This document shows, piece by piece, positions 8,601-19,530 of a DNA stretch of 64,000 bases. Source of the stretch: Lathyrus oleraceus (Eukaryota > Streptophyta > Magnoliopsida > Fabales > Fabaceae); NCBI RefSeq assembly GCF_024323335.1, contig NC_066583.1, positions 278,020,483-278,084,482 of the forward strand. The letters run 5' to 3'. Positions within the stretch are counted from its first letter, which is position 1. Each line of letters begins with the position of its first letter. The notes under the pieces are model-generated. The model did not search any database, was not told where the DNA came from, and was given only the letters and a program-made list of their open reading frames with translations. The translations under genes and the position numbers were made by a program.

Positions 8601-10657
8601 CGATCTGCTAGTTGCACAGACATTTTGGTTGGTCTTAATTCTCCCATTTCCAGTTTCTTACATATGGATAAAGGCATCACGCTAATTCCGGCTCCTAAAT
8701 CGCATAAGGCTTTGTCAATGACAAATTTTCCTATGTGACAGGGTATAGAGAAACTACCTGGATCCTTGAGTTTAGGGGGCATGTTTTGGATTATAGCGCT
8801 ACATTCGGCAGGGAGTGTAACGGTTTCGCTATCCTCAAGTTTCCTCTTATTAGAAAGGATTTCTTTTAAGAATTTAGCATATGAGGGCATCTGCGTAATA
8901 GCTTCGGTGAACGGAATTGTAACGTTTAATTGTTTAAGGAGATCAACAAATTTTCTAAATTGGCCCGCATCTTTGGTTTTAACAAGCCTTTGAGGGTAAG
9001 GTATAGGTGGTTTGTAAGGTGGTGGAGGTACATAAGGTTCCTTCTTTTCTAGGGTTTCCTTATTACTCTCTTCCTTTTCCTTAGGTTCACTTCCCTCAGT
9101 TGATTTCTTAGGGTTTTGGTTTTCTATCCTTGGATCAGACGGTCCTTCCACTTCCGTTCCACTTCTTAATATAATTGCATGAGCGTGGCTTCTCGGGTTA
9201 GGTTGGGGCTGTCCAGGGAATGTACCAGTTGGGGCAGCAGTAGGTGCTTGTTGTTGGGCTACTTGTGATATTTGTGTTTCCAGCATTTTGTTATGGGTAG
9301 CCAAGGCATCTACTTTGCTTGCTAGTTGTTTAAGTTGTTCGCCAGTGTGTACATTCTGGTTTAAGAAATCTTTATTGGTTTGTTGTTGGGAAGCTATAAA
9401 GTTTTCCATCATGATTTCCAAGTTGGATTTCCTAGGGGCGTTATTGTTAGGCATGGATGGGTTCGGTTTCTGATATCCCGGAGGTATAGCTGGGGCTTGA
9501 TTTGGAGACTGTCCAGGCGCGTACAAAGCGTTATTGCTCTTATATGAAAAGTTTGGATGGTTCTTCCAATTTGAGTTATAGGTGTTCGAATAGGGGCTTC
9601 CTTGAGCATAGTTTACTTGCTCTGCTTGGATTCCTGTCAAGAGTTGACAGTCCGTAGGAGTGTGGCCTTGGATTCCACAGACCTCGCAATTCTGAGTTAT
9701 AGCAACCACGGCGGCTGGAGGTGATACGTTTAGACTTTCAATTTTCTGGACCAAAGCATCCACTTTTGCGTTAACGTGATCAAGGTTACTTATCTCGTAC
9801 ATGCCAGTTTTCGTTTGAGGTTTTTCCACCGTTGTTCGTTCGGTTCCCCACTGATAGTGGTTTTGGGCCATGCTCTCGATAAGCTGGTAAGCATCAGCAT
9901 AAGGTTTGTTCATTAATGCACCACCTGCAGCGGCGTCTATTGTTAACCTTGTGTTGTATAAGAGACCATTATAAAATGTGTGAATTACTAACCAGTCTTC
10001 CAAACCATGGTGTGGGCAAAGTCTCATCATGTCTTTGTATCTTTCCCATGCTTCGAAAAGAGACTCGTTGTCTTTCTGTTTAAATCCGTTTATCTGGGCT
10101 CTTAACATAGCTGTTTTGCTTGGCGGAAAGTATCGGGCAAGAAAAACTTTCTTCAACTCGTTCCATGTGGTGACTGAGTTGGAAGGGAGAGATTGAAGCC
10201 ATCTTCTAGCGCTATCTCTTAATGAGAAAGGAAAAAGACGAAGTCGAATTGCCTCTGAAGTGACACCATTAGCTTTAACAGTATCAGCGTATTGGACAAA
10301 TACGGATAAATGTAGGTTTGGATCCTCGGTAGGATTTCCAGAGAATTGGTTCTGTTGCACTGCCTGCAACAGCGAAGGTTTAAGTTCGAAGTTGTTTGCT
10401 TCGATTGCGGGCGGAGCAATACTTGAATGCGGCTCATCTTGCGATGGAGCGGCGTAATCTCTAAGAGCACGAATTGGTTCTGCCATCTCGGTTATCGAAG
10501 GAAAAAGGTTTTTGAAATCAGGAAGTTCTATAGGAGGGAGATTGTTTGCAGCACGATATTCCCGAATTCGTCGTAAGACTCGGAGATATAGCTCGATATC
10601 GTTGATTCGTAAATAGAGCGGTTCGCCTTGTGAGCGAGTGCGTGGCATACAAATCAA
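5684..10657 (-). CDS. Athila-type Gag-Pol polyprotein, 1657 aa, truncated by a nonsense codon
   Basis: Domains in order: gag core about 110-260 ([10 protein letters not shown] near 149-158); CCHC zinc knuckle with C324, C327, H332, C337; Pro-rich linker about 540-560; aspartic protease with CDLGAG at 652-657, where plant Athila elements have DLGA rather than DTG; reverse transcriptase about 925-1105 with FMDD at 1064-1067; RNase H with D1213, E1252 and D1279; integrase zinc-binding region about 1433-1476 and catalytic D1505, D1564, E1600. The start could be ATG at 10657 or the fourth codon (MPRTRSQ). Gag and Pol share one frame, so no frameshift is needed. The frame ends early at TAA 5684, losing the integrase tail. 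All recognisable catalytic residues are present. The product would form particles, copy the RNA and integrate it, but loss of the tail probably disables integration. Confidence 0.93.
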   Translation of the reverse strand: MICMPRTRSQGEPLYLRINDIELYLRVLRRIREYRAANNLPPIELPDFKNLFPSITEMAEPIRALRDYAAPSQDEPHSSIAPPAIEANNFELKPSLLQAVQQNQFSGNPTEDPNLHLSVFVQYADTVKANGVTSEAIRLRLFPFSLRDSARRWLQSLPSNSVTTWNELKKVFLARYFPPSKTAMLRAQINGFKQKDNESLFEAWERYKDMMRLCPHHGLEDWLVIHTFYNGLLYNTRLTIDAAAGGALMNKPYADAYQLIESMAQNHYQWGTERTTVEKPQTKTGMYEISNLDHVNAKVDALVQKIESLNVSPPAAVVAITQNCEVCGIQGHTPTDCQLLTGIQAEQVNYAQGSPYSNTYNSNWKNHPNFSYKSNNALYAPGQSPNQAPAIPPGYQKPNPSMPNNNAPRKSNLEIMMENFIASQQQTNKDFLNQNVHTGEQLKQLASKVDALATHNKMLETQISQVAQQQAPTAAPTGTFPGQPQPNPRSHAHAIILRSGTEVEGPSDPRIENQNPKKSTEGSEPKEKEESNKETLEKKEPYVPPPPYKPPIPYPQRLVKTKDAGQFRKFVDLLKQLNVTIPFTEAITQMPSYAKFLKEILSNKRKLEDSETVTLPAECSAIIQNMPPKLKDPGSFSIPCHIGKFVIDKALCDLGAGISVMPLSICKKLEMGELRPTKMSVQLADRSIKYPVGILENVPVRIGQFYIPTDFTIMDIREDDITPIILGRPFLATAGAIIDVKRGRLTFEVGEEKIEFILSQFLKAPAIEDTCYFMDIIDECIKEAELEEDKSSDCLVEDRSNQCLAITPDPTQCLNKPTPDLKTLPKNLRYEFLDLELERPVIVNADLGRLETEKLLHILRKYPTALGYHITDLKGISPSICMHRIMLEEDCKTSREHQRRLNPILSEVVKKEITKLLEAGIIYPISDSKWVSPVHVVPKKGGITVIENEKGETITKRIESGWRMCIDYRKLNKATRKDHFPLPFIDQMLERLAKHSHFCYLDGYSGFFQIPIHPDDQEKTTFTCPFGTFAYRRMPFGLCNAPATFQRCMMAIFADFLENIMEVFMDDFSVYGQSFEECLENLERVLERCVKVNLVLNWEKCHFMVQEGIVLGHIISNRGIEVDKAKIEVIENLQPPRTVREVRSFLGHAGFYRRFIKDFSKITKPLTGLLMKDAEFIFDDNCLKAFQTLKQALISAPIMQTPDWNEPFEIMCDASDYAVGAVLGQRKDKKLHVIYYASRTLDEAQMNYATTEKELLAVVFALDKFRSYLVGAKIIVYTDHAAIKYLLTKKDAKPRLLRWILLLQEFDLEIKDKKGTENVVADHLSRLENLEPERTSINDDFSYDKLIATLEENNSDMQVETTLAISATPWYADLVNYLAAGIVPPTLSYQQKKRFFYDIKHYYWDDPLLFKRGPDGIFRRCIPEEEVENIIQHCHSASYGGHTSTSKTCSKILRAGFYWPTIWKDVHAAIKECDRCQRTGNISRRDEMPQKGILEVEIFDVWGIDFMGPFPSSFGNKYILVAVDYVSKWIEAVASPTNDTRVVTRLFKNIIFPRFGIPRIVVSDGGSHFISKVLEKLLFKYGVRHRIATPYHPQTSGQVEVSNREIKQILEKTVATSRKDWSLKLPEALWAYRTAYKTPIGTTPFKLIYGKSCHLPV

Positions 10658-10734
10658 CGAAAGAAAGAATAGAAGAAAAAGAAACCTTAGTCTCTACAGC
10701 GTAACGGAAGAGTTACGATATCGATTAAATAAAA

Positions 10735-10753
10735 GTCCCCGGCAACGGCGCCA
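10735..10753 (-). other. Primer-binding site, tRNA-Asp type
   Basis: Minus strand TGGCGCCGTTGCCGGGGAC lies 6 nt inside the 5' LTR end. This is the usual PBS of Athila and several other plant gypsy elements, attributed to tRNA-Asp. Confidence 0.85.
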
Positions 10754-11071
10754 AAAACTTGATCGCGACTTTATGAGTCGAAATTGGGGTACAAACTGCA
10801 AGTGCACAGTTCTATCGCGTAGTTTTAAAAGATATCGATCCCACAGGGACTTATGAATCGATATACCGTTATCTAAGGTTACTTCGTAAAGCTAAGGTGA
10901 ATAATGGTTGATTGTTTGGGGGCGAAGCTAAAAACTAAACTAAGATCTAGATTAAATATTAATAAATCGGATATCGGTATGTAGTTCGTCGTAATTAGGG
11001 AATCAATTCTTTGTCGGTTTCTTGGTTTTAAAATAAATCGTTTCAGTTAACTTTATTGATTAAAGGTTTTA

Positions 11072-11413
11072 TCTCAAACTCTCGCTCTGTTGAATAAACC
11101 ATGATTTTATGTTAATGTAGCTGTCACTTATAATTAAGTCAAAAACCACTTTTTGAAAGCAATAAAGTTGCAGAAACTCTTTTTAGGAAAACACTGACCG
11201 TTTTAAACACCCTTATCTCAAACTCTCGCTCTGTTGACTTAGGTTATACAATTAAACCCGAATGCTTAACTCTCGTCCTCACATTCAATCTTTAAGAATA
11301 CTTTTTGGAAAAGGTCAGAATTTAATTAACTCTAAAACTTGCTCTCGCCCTGATCTAGAATTAATGCCTAATTTACACTGTCCAGTTAAAACCTCAAACT
11401 CTCGCTCTATTGA
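11072..11413 (+). repeat. Imperfect CTCAAACTCTCGCTCT repeats inside the LTR
   Basis: Clear copies at 11072-11093, 11215-11236 and 11392-11413, with degenerate ones near 11266-11280 and 11341-11353. They lie downstream of the TATA box in the direction of transcription, so they would be in the RNA leader. Confidence 0.6.
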
Positions 11414-12029
11414 TTTTAACTTCTTTATGTCTTTTACTTTTGTAAAAAATTCTTGTTATTAAACCTGTAAATTGAGACCGTAAAAAGATTGATTTTACTT
11501 TTAAATTTAATTAGACCGACTTAGTCTTGATCCCTTATTCCGCTTACTTTACATACCGATATCTAGGCAAATTAGCCAGACATACTAAACAGACAAAAAT
11601 ACATATCATGCATAAACAGACTCATCCCAGGCAGATAATATAAATAAGTAATAAAACAAAGCATTAAATAATAATTAAAGAACCTGAATGCGTTAAACAA
11701 TAGTCTTGAACACTCCACCACAAGCCGGTAGGATTTGTTCTTGGATTCTTCAATTAAACAACGAATTAAAACGAAGGGAATAAAAACTAGATTCTAACGT
11801 AAGGTTAGATCCGGTAAAAGTTGCACAATAGTTTCCGGTGTAGAAACTATTGTGCGAAAAGAATTAATTAAATGCTAGAAAGGAAAATAGAATTGCAGAA
11901 AGGTAAAACAATAAAAATTCTGCAAAGTAATACTATAAAAATATGAGCCTAAACTGCTGGAAGAAAAAAATGCGAAAACGGCAAAAGGCGTGGAAAATCT
12001 CCGAACCCTGAGCTTTCCCAATTAGCTGC

Positions 12030-12251
12030 TATTTATACTGCTACTTGTGTAACTGCTTTCCAAGGGTTTCCATATACACGATCTTTTCGTTCCGAGGGTC
12101 AAGAGTGGAAATAGCTTTCAACGTGGTCAGTTGCGTTCCTAGTGCCAAAAATATAGGGGAATGGTGTGACGTCCGTCACACCATGTGTGACGCTCGTCAC
12201 AGGAGTGTGCTTAGTGTGACGCTCGTCACAACCTTTGTGACGCCTGTCACA
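12030..12251 (-). promoter_or_regulatory. LTR promoter: TATA box with four upstream TGACG palindromes (5' LTR copy)
   Basis: TATAAATA at 12030-12037, with palindromes at 12165-12180, 12186-12201, 12215-12230 and 12236-12251. The last has one substitution relative to the 3' LTR copy, changing CGCCCGTCA to CGCCTGTCA. This is the copy that would drive the full-length RNA. Confidence 0.62.
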
Positions 12252-12483
12252 GGCACAACGTGCGCTTTCTTTGGGCTGGGCTTGGTCTTTGTTATTTGTT
12301 TCCTTTTTATTCCTTTTTACACCTCCTTTTCTTCCTTTTTTCACTTTTGCTTCAAAATGGATACCTGACATAAATAGAAAGGAAATACCGCATAATATCT
12401 GATAAAATGAGATAAATTAAAGTAAATGATAATATAATCTAATTGAATTAAGTCCTAAAATGTGATATAATTTCATGTTATCA

Positions 12484-14124
12484 CAAGTCAGGTCACTTCA
12501 GAAGGTCTCAGAGCTTGGGAATTTTTGCAAAAGCCAGAGAAGACCGAAGGTTCTAATGGAATCAAGAAATTGGATTGAAACAAGCTAGAACTCAAAACAT
12601 GATAGTTCAATTTTCCTGGAAAATTTCATATTGAAGTAGAGATTTCTTGCCTCTCCAAAGCTTGGGAATAAAGCAAACATGTTGCTCTGTTTATAGGGAA
12701 GTGATTGATGATCTCATACGTGTGAAATGATGCTCAATTCATGCAAAACGAATTGCCCATGATGTGTGAAAAGTGTGACTTGCAAATCCTTCAAAACTCA
12801 GCCAAATAATGTGTTTTAAGAGTCAATTAACTTTTGGAGACTTGATTAAACATGTTTAGGTACAAAACACATGGTAATTTGGCTTGCAATTGAGGATTAG
12901 TGAAGTTCAAATTAAGATCATGGTAATTTCTTCAATTCCAAGTCACCATGTTTAACTCAATGGGGCATCTTGCACAAGAGGCTTTTTGATCCCATTCTTC
13001 TTGCAATTTGTTAACATCATATCAAAGATCACAATGTGCCAAGAAAGGTTGCTTTTGGATGCTCGAGCAAAAAGTTATGACATGTTGAAGTCGACACGAA
13101 AATCTGGTAATGTAACTTAGAAAATTCTTAGTCCCCAATGTCTGAAAATGACTTGTAATGTCTCAAAGAGTTCCATGGCCTTCCAAGCATATTTGGACTT
13201 TGATCCTTGAAGAAAACTAGTAGAGTGCATCACAAATGATATTATGCAAAAACGAATCAGCCTCAAATGTTAAAAAATGAAGAAGTTATGATCCTTGAAA
13301 TTTGAGAAAAGGTCACTTGAAAATATGTCAAATTTCACTAAGTCCACAAATGGCCTATAATGTATTCAAACTTGTGATGATCCTCCAGTCATAATTGGCT
13401 CTTGTCATGTAAAGAGAAGTTGTTGAGAATATTGAGAAGACTCATATGCAAAAAGAATTATTCAATTTTTTTGAGAATTGAATGAGTTGCGATCCTTTGA
13501 ACTTTGACTTCAAATGTTGAATTTTTGTTCAAACCTCTTTGAATAAACTTGTGCAGTTGGACTTTCCTTGCATTTCAAAGTAAATGGATGATCATATGAA
13601 AAAAAAATAAGGTGCCCTTGAATATCTCTTGATTAAGTTGCCCAAGTTTGAGGTAACTTATTGAAGAAGGCATGGAAATAAACATATGAACCTTTGACTT
13701 TTCTTGAGAAATAAGCCACAAAACTTTGAGATACTGTTGGTCAGAATGAGATTGCAAGATGCTTGAGAACATCAGAGATCATGTATTGAGATATAATCCT
13801 CTTTAGAATCAATGGTTGAGCACACTTGGACTTGAGGAATCAATAAATCTTAGCTGAGGAACCCTACTTGATGTTCTTTATGAAAAGCCCTACCTTACAT
13901 AATAAAATTAAAGAAAACAAGATATATTTCACTATTTTTATTAGTGGTTAGATAAGCAATGAACATATAAACACAAAGGTAAAACACCACCAATGAGGTG
14001 CTTGATGATCCCTGCAAAAGGCAAAACCCCAAGACGAGAGGCTGGGGACAAAGATGTGATCTTGTTTGTATGCAAGGATGCAAATGACATGTGGGATCTT
14101 AGGGTTAAAAATGACGGTATGACA
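12484..14124 (-). repeat. Ogre-like LTR, 5' part, cut by the Athila insertion
   Basis: The minus strand starts TGTCATACCG at 14124, directly after a polypurine-like tract. It aligns, at roughly 80% by eye, with 52862-53655 (12484-13270 portion). More loosely, the 14124 end matches the outer end of the LTR at 24205, where both carry AGGGATCTTAGGGT-like sequence. The rest lies beyond the Athila insertion and outside the window. No gene is seen. Confidence 0.6.
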
Positions 14125-14306
14125 GATGCCCCTATTTAAGTTTTTGCAATTCAGATATATGAAGATTGAAATCTTTGTTTCGACGAGATTGAAGGGACTT
14201 AAATACAGAAGACCCAATTTTTGACCCTAAGATACCGCAAAAATGCTTATGATATGATATGATATGATATGAATGCAGACAAGGATCTCTGTGCGGAATA
14301 TGGCGC
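14125..14306 (-). other. 3' internal end and polypurine tract of an Ogre-like element
   Basis: Minus strand TTAAATAGGGGCATC abuts the LTR start at 14124. It resembles the tract AATAGGGGCAGC before the LTR at 41633. A short ATGAT microsatellite lies near 14244-14270. No coding frame is recognised. Confidence 0.5.
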
Positions 14307-16775
14307 TATAGCGGTAAATTCATGATCATTAAGCTATGGATAAGCTAGAGATCAAATAACAAGAATCGCCACCGCGCTTTTATTATTTCCAAGGGAAAAG
14401 GGAAAACGTAAGACAAAACCCAAAAGTAAGAAGTTTTCAAATCAAAACTAATAAAATGTCAGAGATTACAGGTAAGGGGGTTGGTTACACAGAGGGAAGG
14501 TGTTAGCACCCAAAGCGTCCTAGGTACTCCTAGGGAGCCCTTTTTGTGTGCATATGTATTTGGTATAAAGTGATGTTTACAAACAAATAGAATGGGGGGA
14601 TGAGAAAAGAATTCATTAATTATATTTTTGTTTTTGGAAAGACCTTTGGTCTTATGCCTACGTACCAACATAAAAATGAGGGATCAAAACCTCGTAGTTC
14701 GTGATATAAATTTCAAAATGGATGCATTGCTTTTAACAAAAAATAAGTTTGAAAGGCACAAAGGCCTAAAAATGGTTTGAATGAGTTAGTTCTTTTTGGC
14801 TTTTTGAAAGTTTAAGTCAAGTATAGTTAAGTCTATTTTCAAGTTTGATTTAGAAAAGAAGTTTGAAAATGCAATGGCATAAGGCAAAAGTTTCTATCTT
14901 TTTGCAAAGTGGTCAAAGTTTAGAACAAAATAAGTTCAATCAAAGAAGGTTTTGAAAAAAGGAGGGAGATATTTTGAAATTAAAGAAATGGAGAGAAGAT
15001 GAAGAGACTAATCCTATATACAAAATTAAAAGTTGAGAGTTGAAAAGATCTGACCAAATGGGTAGCAATCCAATAGACAAGAATGTCAATAGAAATCCAG
15101 AATTCCCTTGGACTTTTAGAATCAAGCAACACACAAATGCACAATTATATTATCTTGAAGAGCAAAGGCATCAAATAAATATGGTCACATCCAAGCTTAT
15201 CCATTCCATGATCTTCTTCAAGGTAGCCCATGTAACAGATGAATTCCATAAGTCACATGTTCAAAATGACAGCTTCACAATGATCATGTTGCAGATGAAC
15301 TCAGAGGGATCTTGAATGATGTATCAGATGAAGTTTCAAATTGCAAGCACTTGGTTTCTCAATAAGTTGGCATTGGCCAAGTCCTTTAGCATAGGAATGT
15401 TGCCTAAATTCTAAGTCCATTTGTCCAGGATCAAGCCAACAGTCCAGGCAAAAGTTTTTTAGGGTTTTTGTTGTTATTATGTACATTAATGGTCAAAGAC
15501 CATACAAACAAACAAAGTATACACAAACAAAATATATCACACAATATGGTCCAAATGGACAAAGTGAAAATTACATTAACATAAACAATTAGAATGATAT
15601 GAACAATGGAAAATGTATAAAAGCTAGAATTAAATGACATTAAAGTAAAGGGCTTGAAATTAAAAGTTAGTAGTTAATAGGTTAGAATTTAGTATTGTTT
15701 TGTTTTTGCTTTTCATTCTTAGACATTCTTTGGAGAACACTCAACCCACTTATCACAAGCATGAATCCTTGAATCAAGGCATCTTCCAAAGGAAGGAAAA
15801 AAGGCCAAGTTTCCACACAATACCATGAAAGAGGGGAGACTTACAATCTCACTAACTAGAATGCTATGCCTTTTATATCACAAATTTAGCGTTATGTTAA
15901 GCAATCGTAATTGGACTTATGTAGAAGTCACAACTATTTGAGGTCGGGCAATAGAATTTTGGGGTTAATGCATGTTAGAGACATAGTATTATGAACTATG
16001 CTCATGAAACATACCACACACAAAAAGAATATGCAAAAGGTGTGGCCTAATCTCATCCATACTCATGTTAATTTTTCAATCAACTAGCTTTAAGACTTTG
16101 AGATATCATAGGCCAAATGAGATAAATGTATAAAGAAGGGGAATGAGATGAAGAGGGAGGGGGATATATGAAATCTCAAATTGATCAAAGGAGGACTTTT
16201 ACCAAATTAATATCATTCATTCATTTGGGAGATGGAATGTACATTCCATCAATCCCCTAAATCCAATGATATTAATTTGACAAAGTCAAATCAACCTTGA
16301 CCATGGCCCAACAACAAGAGTCAAACACCAAAAGTCATCACAATTGGTCAACAAAATTATTTGGCATTTATTCCAATTAAAAATACTAAAATAATACATT
16401 TAAATTAAATATGGTTTGTCAAATTCCTAAAACCTCATCAAAACACCAAATAAATGGCCATGAGATTTATCATAGGTCAAACAAGGTCAAAGGATATTGG
16501 AGAAAAAATTTCAGAATTTTTAAGGACTTAAAAGTATTTTTAAACAATTAAAAACAAATGAAAAATCAATTAAATCATGAAAAATATTAATAATGATCCA
16601 AAAAATAATTTTAATTCAGAATATGAAAGAGGAAAATATTTGAATTTTTTTGGTGAAACTCATATTTTTTTGGATCAATATTAAAATTAATATGAATTAA
16701 TGAAAATCAAAGGAATACAAAATTAAAATAAAAAAATAAAAAAAACTTGGACCACTTGATCTGCCTCATTAATTG
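14307..16775 (-). repeat. Ogre-like LTR, 3' part (truncated copy)
   Basis: Aligns across its whole length with 19531-22040, roughly 85-90% by eye. The inner end TATAGCGG at 14307 matches TGTAGCGG at 19531. It lacks the first about 2.2 kb of the LTR and joins a gag stub at about 16775. It may be the remnant 3' LTR of the element whose 5' LTR is 19531-24205, but no matching target duplication is seen (GGCGC left, GATAG right). Confidence 0.6.
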
Positions 16776-16928
16776 GGGTGGCTGATTTTGAGCAGCCACC
16801 AAAGCTTCCATCATGGCAGTCACCAAAGCTTCCATCATGGCAGTAAGTCTCTCATAGTTGTCCCTCAAAGTTGACACCTCTTCACGAAGTTCACGATTCT
16901 CTTGCTCTAGGAGGTCCATCCTCTTCAA
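16776..16928 (-). pseudogene. Ogre-like Gag N-terminal stub
   Basis: The minus-strand frame begins MKRMDLLEQENREL. This is a coiled-coil start typical of legume Ogre gag ORFs, ending in an AAQNQPP motif. A 24-bp direct duplication (about 16798-16845) repeats the TAMMEALV unit. The frame runs into LTR sequence at about 16775, so everything after the first 50 or so codons is lost. Confidence 0.6.
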
Positions 16929-17245
16929 CTAATTAGCTCGAGTATTGTATGGGTGAGAAAACTTATCTGGATGAAGACCAAGAAAGAAATAAGACCCCTG
17001 TCGAACTTACTCAAAGCAAGACCAAGATGCAACATGATGCATGATATGCAAATGCAAATGTGAACTATTGTTATTATTTTTTTCCTAGGAACTTTAAGAT
17101 ATAAATTTCAAACATCATAATGAGGATAACACATTTCGATGTACTAAAAATATCATTTTATTATTAATAGTGTAAAGGATTATAATCAGAAATACAATTT
17201 TCAATGATCATAAAAGGAAGGAAACTAGACCTATGGAATCATGTC
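16929..17245. other. Spacer between ORF1 and gag of the Ogre-like element
   Basis: A/T-rich, with no coding signal. Ogre elements normally carry a non-coding gap here. Confidence 0.5.
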
Positions 17246-18603
17246 CTATGTCGACCCAACGCCAAGTTGATACTTCTTGCGAAGCCTTTTGATCTTTCTT
17301 TCGTAGCCGTTTTTCATAGTATCCTTCTCTATTACGAACTGGTCTACAATGCCTTTCCAAACGCCGGAAGTAGGAAGATGAGTAGATGATGAACTGTTAA
17401 AGGAAAATAAATCCCTTTGATCCTTTGATCTCTTTACAACATATTGTTCGAGCAATTCTATCAAGTAGTCCTTCTCTTTTAGCTGCTTTTGCAGTTCTTC
17501 TTTCTCAAGGTGTGAGGTGTGAAATTTGTCTTCCCAATCATCCCTCTCTTACTTCATCCTATCCAAAGCCTCTTACAATTCCTCTATGCCTTTAATAGTG
17601 GGTGATTTGACCACTACTAAGGACATGGGTCTTTCATAAGCGTATGACATCTTGAATTCCCTAGCTATCTTCTTTACCCAACTAGTGTAAGGCTTCAAAG
17701 CTATACAATTCTTCAATCCAAGCTCACCTTTTCCTTTCCTATGAATATTGTGCCAAGCACATATCATCCTATCTTTCAACCGTTGAGTGTCTTTCCCTTC
17801 CTAGAAAAATAAACCTTCTAACAAAGTGTTATTAGGGTTGTCCTTCATGGAAAACCCAAGTTGACGTCTTGCTAGAGATGGATTGTAGTTGATTCCCCCT
17901 TGTGTACCAAGAAGAGGCATATTAGGTAAATCCACATAACTATTAATAATCTCAATGTTGTCGTAAACAGAAGAATACCAAGTTATGTCATTGTTGGTGA
18001 GAGACATAAGTCTTTGAGACCACCTTAAATAACCCTTGTTTTCTGTTAAGATAGGAGACTGTGGCAAGTGCGAAATAAACCACTTGTACAATAAAGGCAT
18101 ACAATAAATTATAATTTCACCTCCTTTAGAAGTCCTATGATTAATGGAGAAATAAGTGCCACCGAGCAAAGTTGGAACCTGATTCCTAATCACGAAGATC
18201 CTCATAGAATTAACATCAAAGAAATTGTCAATGTTAGGAAACAAGACCAAATTGTAGATGAGTAAGGCAAGAATAGTCTCAAAGGCCACCATGCTACTAG
18301 CATTTGCAAAATAAAAGGCTTTCTCAATTAGGAACTTTAAAGTCAACCCTTTGATACCTCCTTTGACAGTGAGATTAACATCTACGTCAGATTTCCTCAA
18401 GTGAATAGCCTTAGCAATAACTCGAGACTCAATAATTCCTTCCACCCCACTAAAAGGAACTCTATCAGAAACTGGCACGCCCAAAAGATGAGCATACTCC
18501 TCCAAGGTAGGCAAAAACTGATAATCAGGGAAAGTGAAGCACCGATAAACATGGTCATAGAACCGAACCACAATACAAAGAAGACCATCCTCAACATCAG
18601 TAG

Positions 18604-18651
<48 letters not shown>

Positions 18652-18771
18652 TCTTCCAAAATGGTCTCTGAAACTCTTAGGATCATCAACAAAAGATGCT
18701 AGCTTTCTTAATTCCATAAGATCGGGACATCTGAAACTATATTTACGAGTATTCCTCCTTCCAATATCCAT
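17246..18771 (-). pseudogene. Ogre ORF1-like protein (plant mobile domain type), decayed
   Basis: Ogre elements carry an extra ORF1 before gag. Here the N-terminus starts at ATG 18771 (MDIGRRNTRKYSF) and runs about 40 codons into a TA microsatellite at 18605-18650. The frame then shifts and continues from about 18600 through a region reading FYDHVYRCFTFPDYQFLPTL and LEEYAHLLGVPV, which resembles plant mobile domain (aminotransferase-like) proteins. In-frame stops follow at 17801 (TAG), 17573 (TAA) and 17549 (TAA), and the frame ends at 17246. The C-terminal part is Lys/Glu-rich and probably coiled-coil. ORF1's function in Ogre is unknown. This copy is non-functional. Confidence 0.65.
18605..18650. 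repeat. (TA)n microsatellite inside ORF1
   Basis: About 22 TA units form a pure run. It interrupts the ORF1 frame after DHFGRL and changes the reading phase between the N-terminal piece and the main domain. Confidence 0.9.
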
Positions 18772-19502
18772 GGTCAAAATATCTGCGATGTTTACAAAAA
18801 GAGTCTCTAAGTTCCTTGAAAATTGAGAAAAATTCTTATGAAAATGACAGGAGTGCATGATGCAACAACCACAAACAAGATCACACAAAGCACACAAACA
18901 AGGTCCAAAGGGTTTGTTGCGAGTCACGAGCATGGAGTCAAGTTAAGAACCATCCCAAAGGAGTGTACTAAGGATAAAAACCTATAGATCTTGTTCTAAA
19001 AAGTTCCCAGAGTCTTAATTCCATCTATTGGATATTACAGGTTAGGATGACTGACTCATTAACCCATAATATTCTCAAGAGAAACTCGTCTGAGTGTAGT
19101 ATCGCATAACAATTGTTATCAGATCTACACCTGAATAGTCTCTGCACTACATCCTAAATAGGCCAAGTTGGGTTAAATGTTCTACAGTCCTCAGCTTCTC
19201 GGACCCCAAATTAGAGAAAGTAATGCCTAACCACAAATGACTCGTGTGGCATCAGTAACTCCAAAAGGGTCTCCACTGAGTAGATGGGTCTCAAGCCAAC
19301 TTGTTAAGGACTACTCGGCACAAGTTAAACATGACTATACCACCCTCCTATCTTAATTTCACTCAAGTTCGGGTTAGAACTTATCTCACCACTCAGAGAT
19401 CACCAAGCACAACAGACAGATTATATCACACAAACAAGTATACAAACATCAAATATACAATTATATACACATAAAAAAGTAGGCTAAACCCACTGAGGAC
19501 TA
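18772..19502 (-). other. Leader of the Ogre-like element
   Basis: Lies between the PBS and ORF1. No gene is seen, and no strong repeats were noticed. Confidence 0.45.
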
Positions 19503-19521
19503 CTCCCCAGCATAGTCGCCA
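19503..19521 (-). other. Primer-binding site of the Ogre-like element
   Basis: Minus strand TGGCGACTATGCTGGGGAG lies 9 nt from the LTR end. It differs by one base from the PBS-like sequence at 35293. This type is associated with tRNA-Arg in Ogre/Tat elements (recalled, not searched). Confidence 0.7.
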
Positions 19522-19530
19522 CTTAATTTC

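Larger units (their letters stand above)
1..12483 (-). mobile_element. Athila-type Ty3/gypsy LTR retrotransposon, left end cut by the window
   Basis: Seen: two near-identical direct LTR copies (1-626 and 11858-12483) flank a minus-strand internal region holding a tRNA-Asp-type PBS, a Gag-Pol polyprotein ordered gag, protease, RT, RNase H, integrase, two further ORFs of the Athila ORF-1 type, and a polypurine tract. Family knowledge: this order, the PBS, the roughly 1.7-kb LTR and the extra gene after pol fit the Athila clade. The outer end at 12483 lies inside Ogre-like LTR sequence. Only one flank is visible (next five bases CAAGT), so the target duplication cannot be checked. The 3 differences in 626 bp point to a very recent insertion. 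One nonsense codon in pol and one in the second env-like ORF make it defective as it stands. Confidence 0.93.
10760..12483 (-). repeat. 5' LTR of the Athila-type element, 1724 bp
   Basis: Begins TGATAACATG at 12483 and ends in CA at 10760, just before the PBS. The outer 626 bp match the 3' LTR copy with three differences. It contains the promoter block and a set of imperfect repeats in the transcribed part. Confidence 0.92.

Noticed and set aside
6531..10470. Plus-strand and off-frame open frames opposite the Athila polyprotein
   Set aside because: Shadows of the real minus-strand coding sequence, with no independent motifs.
14244..14270. ATGAT-type microsatellite as a telomere-like or regulatory repeat
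   Set aside because: Only about five units; an ordinary short microsatellite.
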